Shown here piece after piece: positions 62,665-64,000 of a stretch of DNA of 64,000 nt. The DNA comes from Streptomyces sp. NBC_01016. GTDB lineage: Bacteria > Actinomycetota > Actinomycetes > Streptomycetales > Streptomycetaceae. Positions within the stretch are counted from its first letter, which is position 1. Every line of letters begins with the position of its first letter. The notes beneath the pieces were generated by a model. The model worked only from the letters and a program-made list of their open reading frames with translations, was not told the DNA's origin and ran no database searches. The DNA lies in assembly GCF_026341035.1 (NCBI RefSeq), contig NZ_JAPEOQ010000001.1:2852001-2916000 (forward strand), in the 5' to 3' direction. Made by a program: the position numbers and the translations under genes.

Positions 62665-63480
62665 TTACAGCACAAGCCCCAAGAGCAACGACACCACCAC
62701 GCCCAGCGCCCCGACCGCGGCCAGGCCGAAGAGGATCGGCCGGGTCGGGCCGCCCGCCGTGGACCGCCACGCGGTGCCGTACGACACCCTGCTGCGCCTG
62801 CCGGTGTGGCCGGTCACCGTCATGAAGGCGCCCAGCGCGGTCCCGATCAGCCAGGCGAAGGCGAACGCGAACATCAGCCCGCCGTTCCAGGCGCTGGCCT
62901 CGACGTACGAGAACTGACGGCTCTCCACCGTCGAGGTGGAGTCCGTCTGCGTCACCGAGATCTTCGTGCCTGCGGAGTGGGAGGACGACGGCTCGAGGTA
63001 GGCGTTGGGATCGCTGCCCTTGCCGCCGTCCGCGCTGAACGACCCGTAACACTTCACCTCTTCACGGGTGCGGTGCTTGCCGTGCGAGCGGTAACTGACG
63101 GTCTGCGTCGAGCACTGGGAGACCGTGAACTCGCCGTGCGTTCCACGCAACCCGGCGGCGTACATGGCCTGCCAGGCGAAGAGGCCGCCGGCGATGAGCG
63201 TGACGACCATGACGCAGACGCCGGTGAGGCGTGCCCTGAACGGGACCTGGTGCTTCGGGGGTATGGGCGCGGACGCGGGTGCCTGCGGCGGCGGGTAGGC
63301 GCGTGGAGGTTGCTGCTGATACGGACCTGGGGGAGGTCCCTGCTGCGGGTACGGCCCGGTAGCGGGCTGCTGCTGATACGGGTACCCACCTTGGGCCGGT
63401 GGCGGAGGCGGATACGCCCCGGGGGCCGGCGGCGGGGGCGGGTGCCCACCCGGGTTGGGTTGCTGCTGGTAGTGGGACAT
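62665..63480 (-). CDS. Three-helix membrane protein with Pro-Gln N-terminus and paired-Cys ectodomain (paralog F)
   Basis: A 271 aa protein, ATG 63480. Residues 1-75 are Pro-Gln-Tyr-rich (PYQQQPATGPYPQQGPPP), of the same flavour as the tail of mycosin copy 1. Helix 1 VCVMVVTLIAGGLFAWQAM, ectodomain with GTHGEFTVSQC and EVKCYGSFSADGG, helices 2 (MFAFAFAWLIGTALGAFM) and 3 (LFGLAAVGALGVVVSLLLGLVL). It is the only paralog with the extended N-terminus. It is opposite to the EsxA-like gene at 63761; the 63481-63760 gap shows nothing else. Confidence 0.7.
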   Translation of the reverse strand: MSHYQQQPNPGGHPPPPPAPGAYPPPPPAQGGYPYQQQPATGPYPQQGPPPGPYQQQPPRAYPPPQAPASAPIPPKHQVPFRARLTGVCVMVVTLIAGGLFAWQAMYAAGLRGTHGEFTVSQCSTQTVSYRSHGKHRTREEVKCYGSFSADGGKGSDPNAYLEPSSSHSAGTKISVTQTDSTSTVESRQFSYVEASAWNGGLMFAFAFAWLIGTALGAFMTVTGHTGRRSRVSYGTAWRSTAGGPTRPILFGLAAVGALGVVVSLLLGLVL

Positions 63481-63760
63481 CGTTCGGGTGATTCCCCCTG
63501 TGCCGGACGGAACGCGGTACGGCTCTCCCCGCGCCTTGCGATTGCGGTTGTGGACGGTCGCGGAACGCTACCGCGGGTACATGGCAATCGTGCGAGGAGG
63601 CGGTGAAGACCGGCGCTTCGGGGCGAGTCCTGTGTGTCGGGATCACTAGGGTCGCGTTGTCGGACATCCGTGTCCGCGGGTCCGGGCTGCCGCGCGCACA
63701 TCAACTGCGCGCCGCCGGGCTCTACTTGGGCGACACGCACGCACATTCATGGGGGAGCAC

Positions 63761-64000
63761 ATGGCAGGTTTCGGCTCAGGCAGCTTCGACGTCGACCCGG
63801 CGGTGCTCAAGGAACAGGGGACCTCCTTCGGCGAGTTGGGGAAGTCCTTCAAGACCGCCGCCAAGGAGCTGAAGTCCGCACTCGAGAGCGCCGAGGGCGA
63901 CTGGGGCGAGGACATCATCGGGACCTTCAACGACATCTACGAGCCGGTGCGCGAAGGCATGATGACGTCGATGGAGCACCTCGCCGACGAGCTCGACAAG
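63761..64000 (+). CDS. EsxA-like WXG100-type small protein (3' end cut)
   Basis: Eighty residues are visible: SFDVDPAVLKEQGTSFGELGKSF, then AEGDWGEDIIGTFNDIYEPVREG. The W-G turn at about residue 48 and the FDVD-x-x-VLK-x-Q start are shared with the protein at 57748, so it probably opens a second copy of the same module beyond the window. ATG 63761 has GGGGGAG five bases upstream. Confidence 0.8.
   Translation, partial: MAGFGSGSFDVDPAVLKEQGTSFGELGKSFKTAAKELKSALESAEGDWGEDIIGTFNDIYEPVREGMMTSMEHLADELDK

Overview
The window is a chromosomal segment of a Streptomyces-type actinomycete. The evidence is the very high GC content with strong third-position GC, GTG starts behind GGAGG-like sites, and gene orders typical of the genus (rimP-nusA-ylxR-infB-DUF503-rbfA-truB ... 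ribF, then a type VII secretion locus). I saw no tRNA, rRNA, CRISPR array, phage or intact insertion sequence. All names come from reading motifs and gene order by eye; no search was run.

Layout. (1) 1-6630: end of a GNAT acetyltransferase, then a promoter with a palindromic operator candidate, a DUF1684 protein and a five-gene Opp/Dpp-type ABC importer. (2) 6631-12000: a GNAT enzyme and proS embedded in GC-rich intergenic repeats, then a minus-strand cluster (APH-like pseudokinase, ferritin-like DUF4439 protein, lipoprotein). (3) 12053-19090: the translation/ribosome-maturation operon rimP, nusA, ylxR, infB, DUF503, rbfA, truB; three overlapping mini-ORFs sit just before infB. (4) 19329-24606: a large protein joining a degenerate trypsin-like domain to a STAND-like NTPase, with an intergenic-type repeat inside its coding sequence; then ribF and an AhpD-like protein. 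(5) 24683-30681: a second, minus-strand peptide ABC importer whose binding protein has a C-terminal membrane anchor. (6) 31000-64000: an extended type VII (ESX) secretion neighbourhood.

The type VII region holds two EspI-like proteins (proline-rich N-terminus plus ParA/MinD ATPase), two mycosin proteases, EccB, EccE, a Gln-rich partner of EccE, a WXG/PPE-like Gly-Ala-rich substrate with a small partner, two serine/threonine kinases with PQQ-like repeat domains, and a pseudokinase. From 56 kb onward comes a repetitive array: EsxA-like small proteins, a CpnT-type N-terminal domain protein with an acidic Gly-Ser-Glu tail, two nearly identical 117-118 aa soluble proteins, and six paralogous three-helix membrane proteins with a paired-cysteine ectodomain, plus a decayed seventh copy. 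EccC and EccD are not in the window; they may lie beyond the right edge, which cuts an EsxA-like gene.

The most promising candidates for something undescribed are this effector/membrane-protein array, the pseudo-trypsin/STAND protein carrying the repeat, and the mini-ORF leader of infB.
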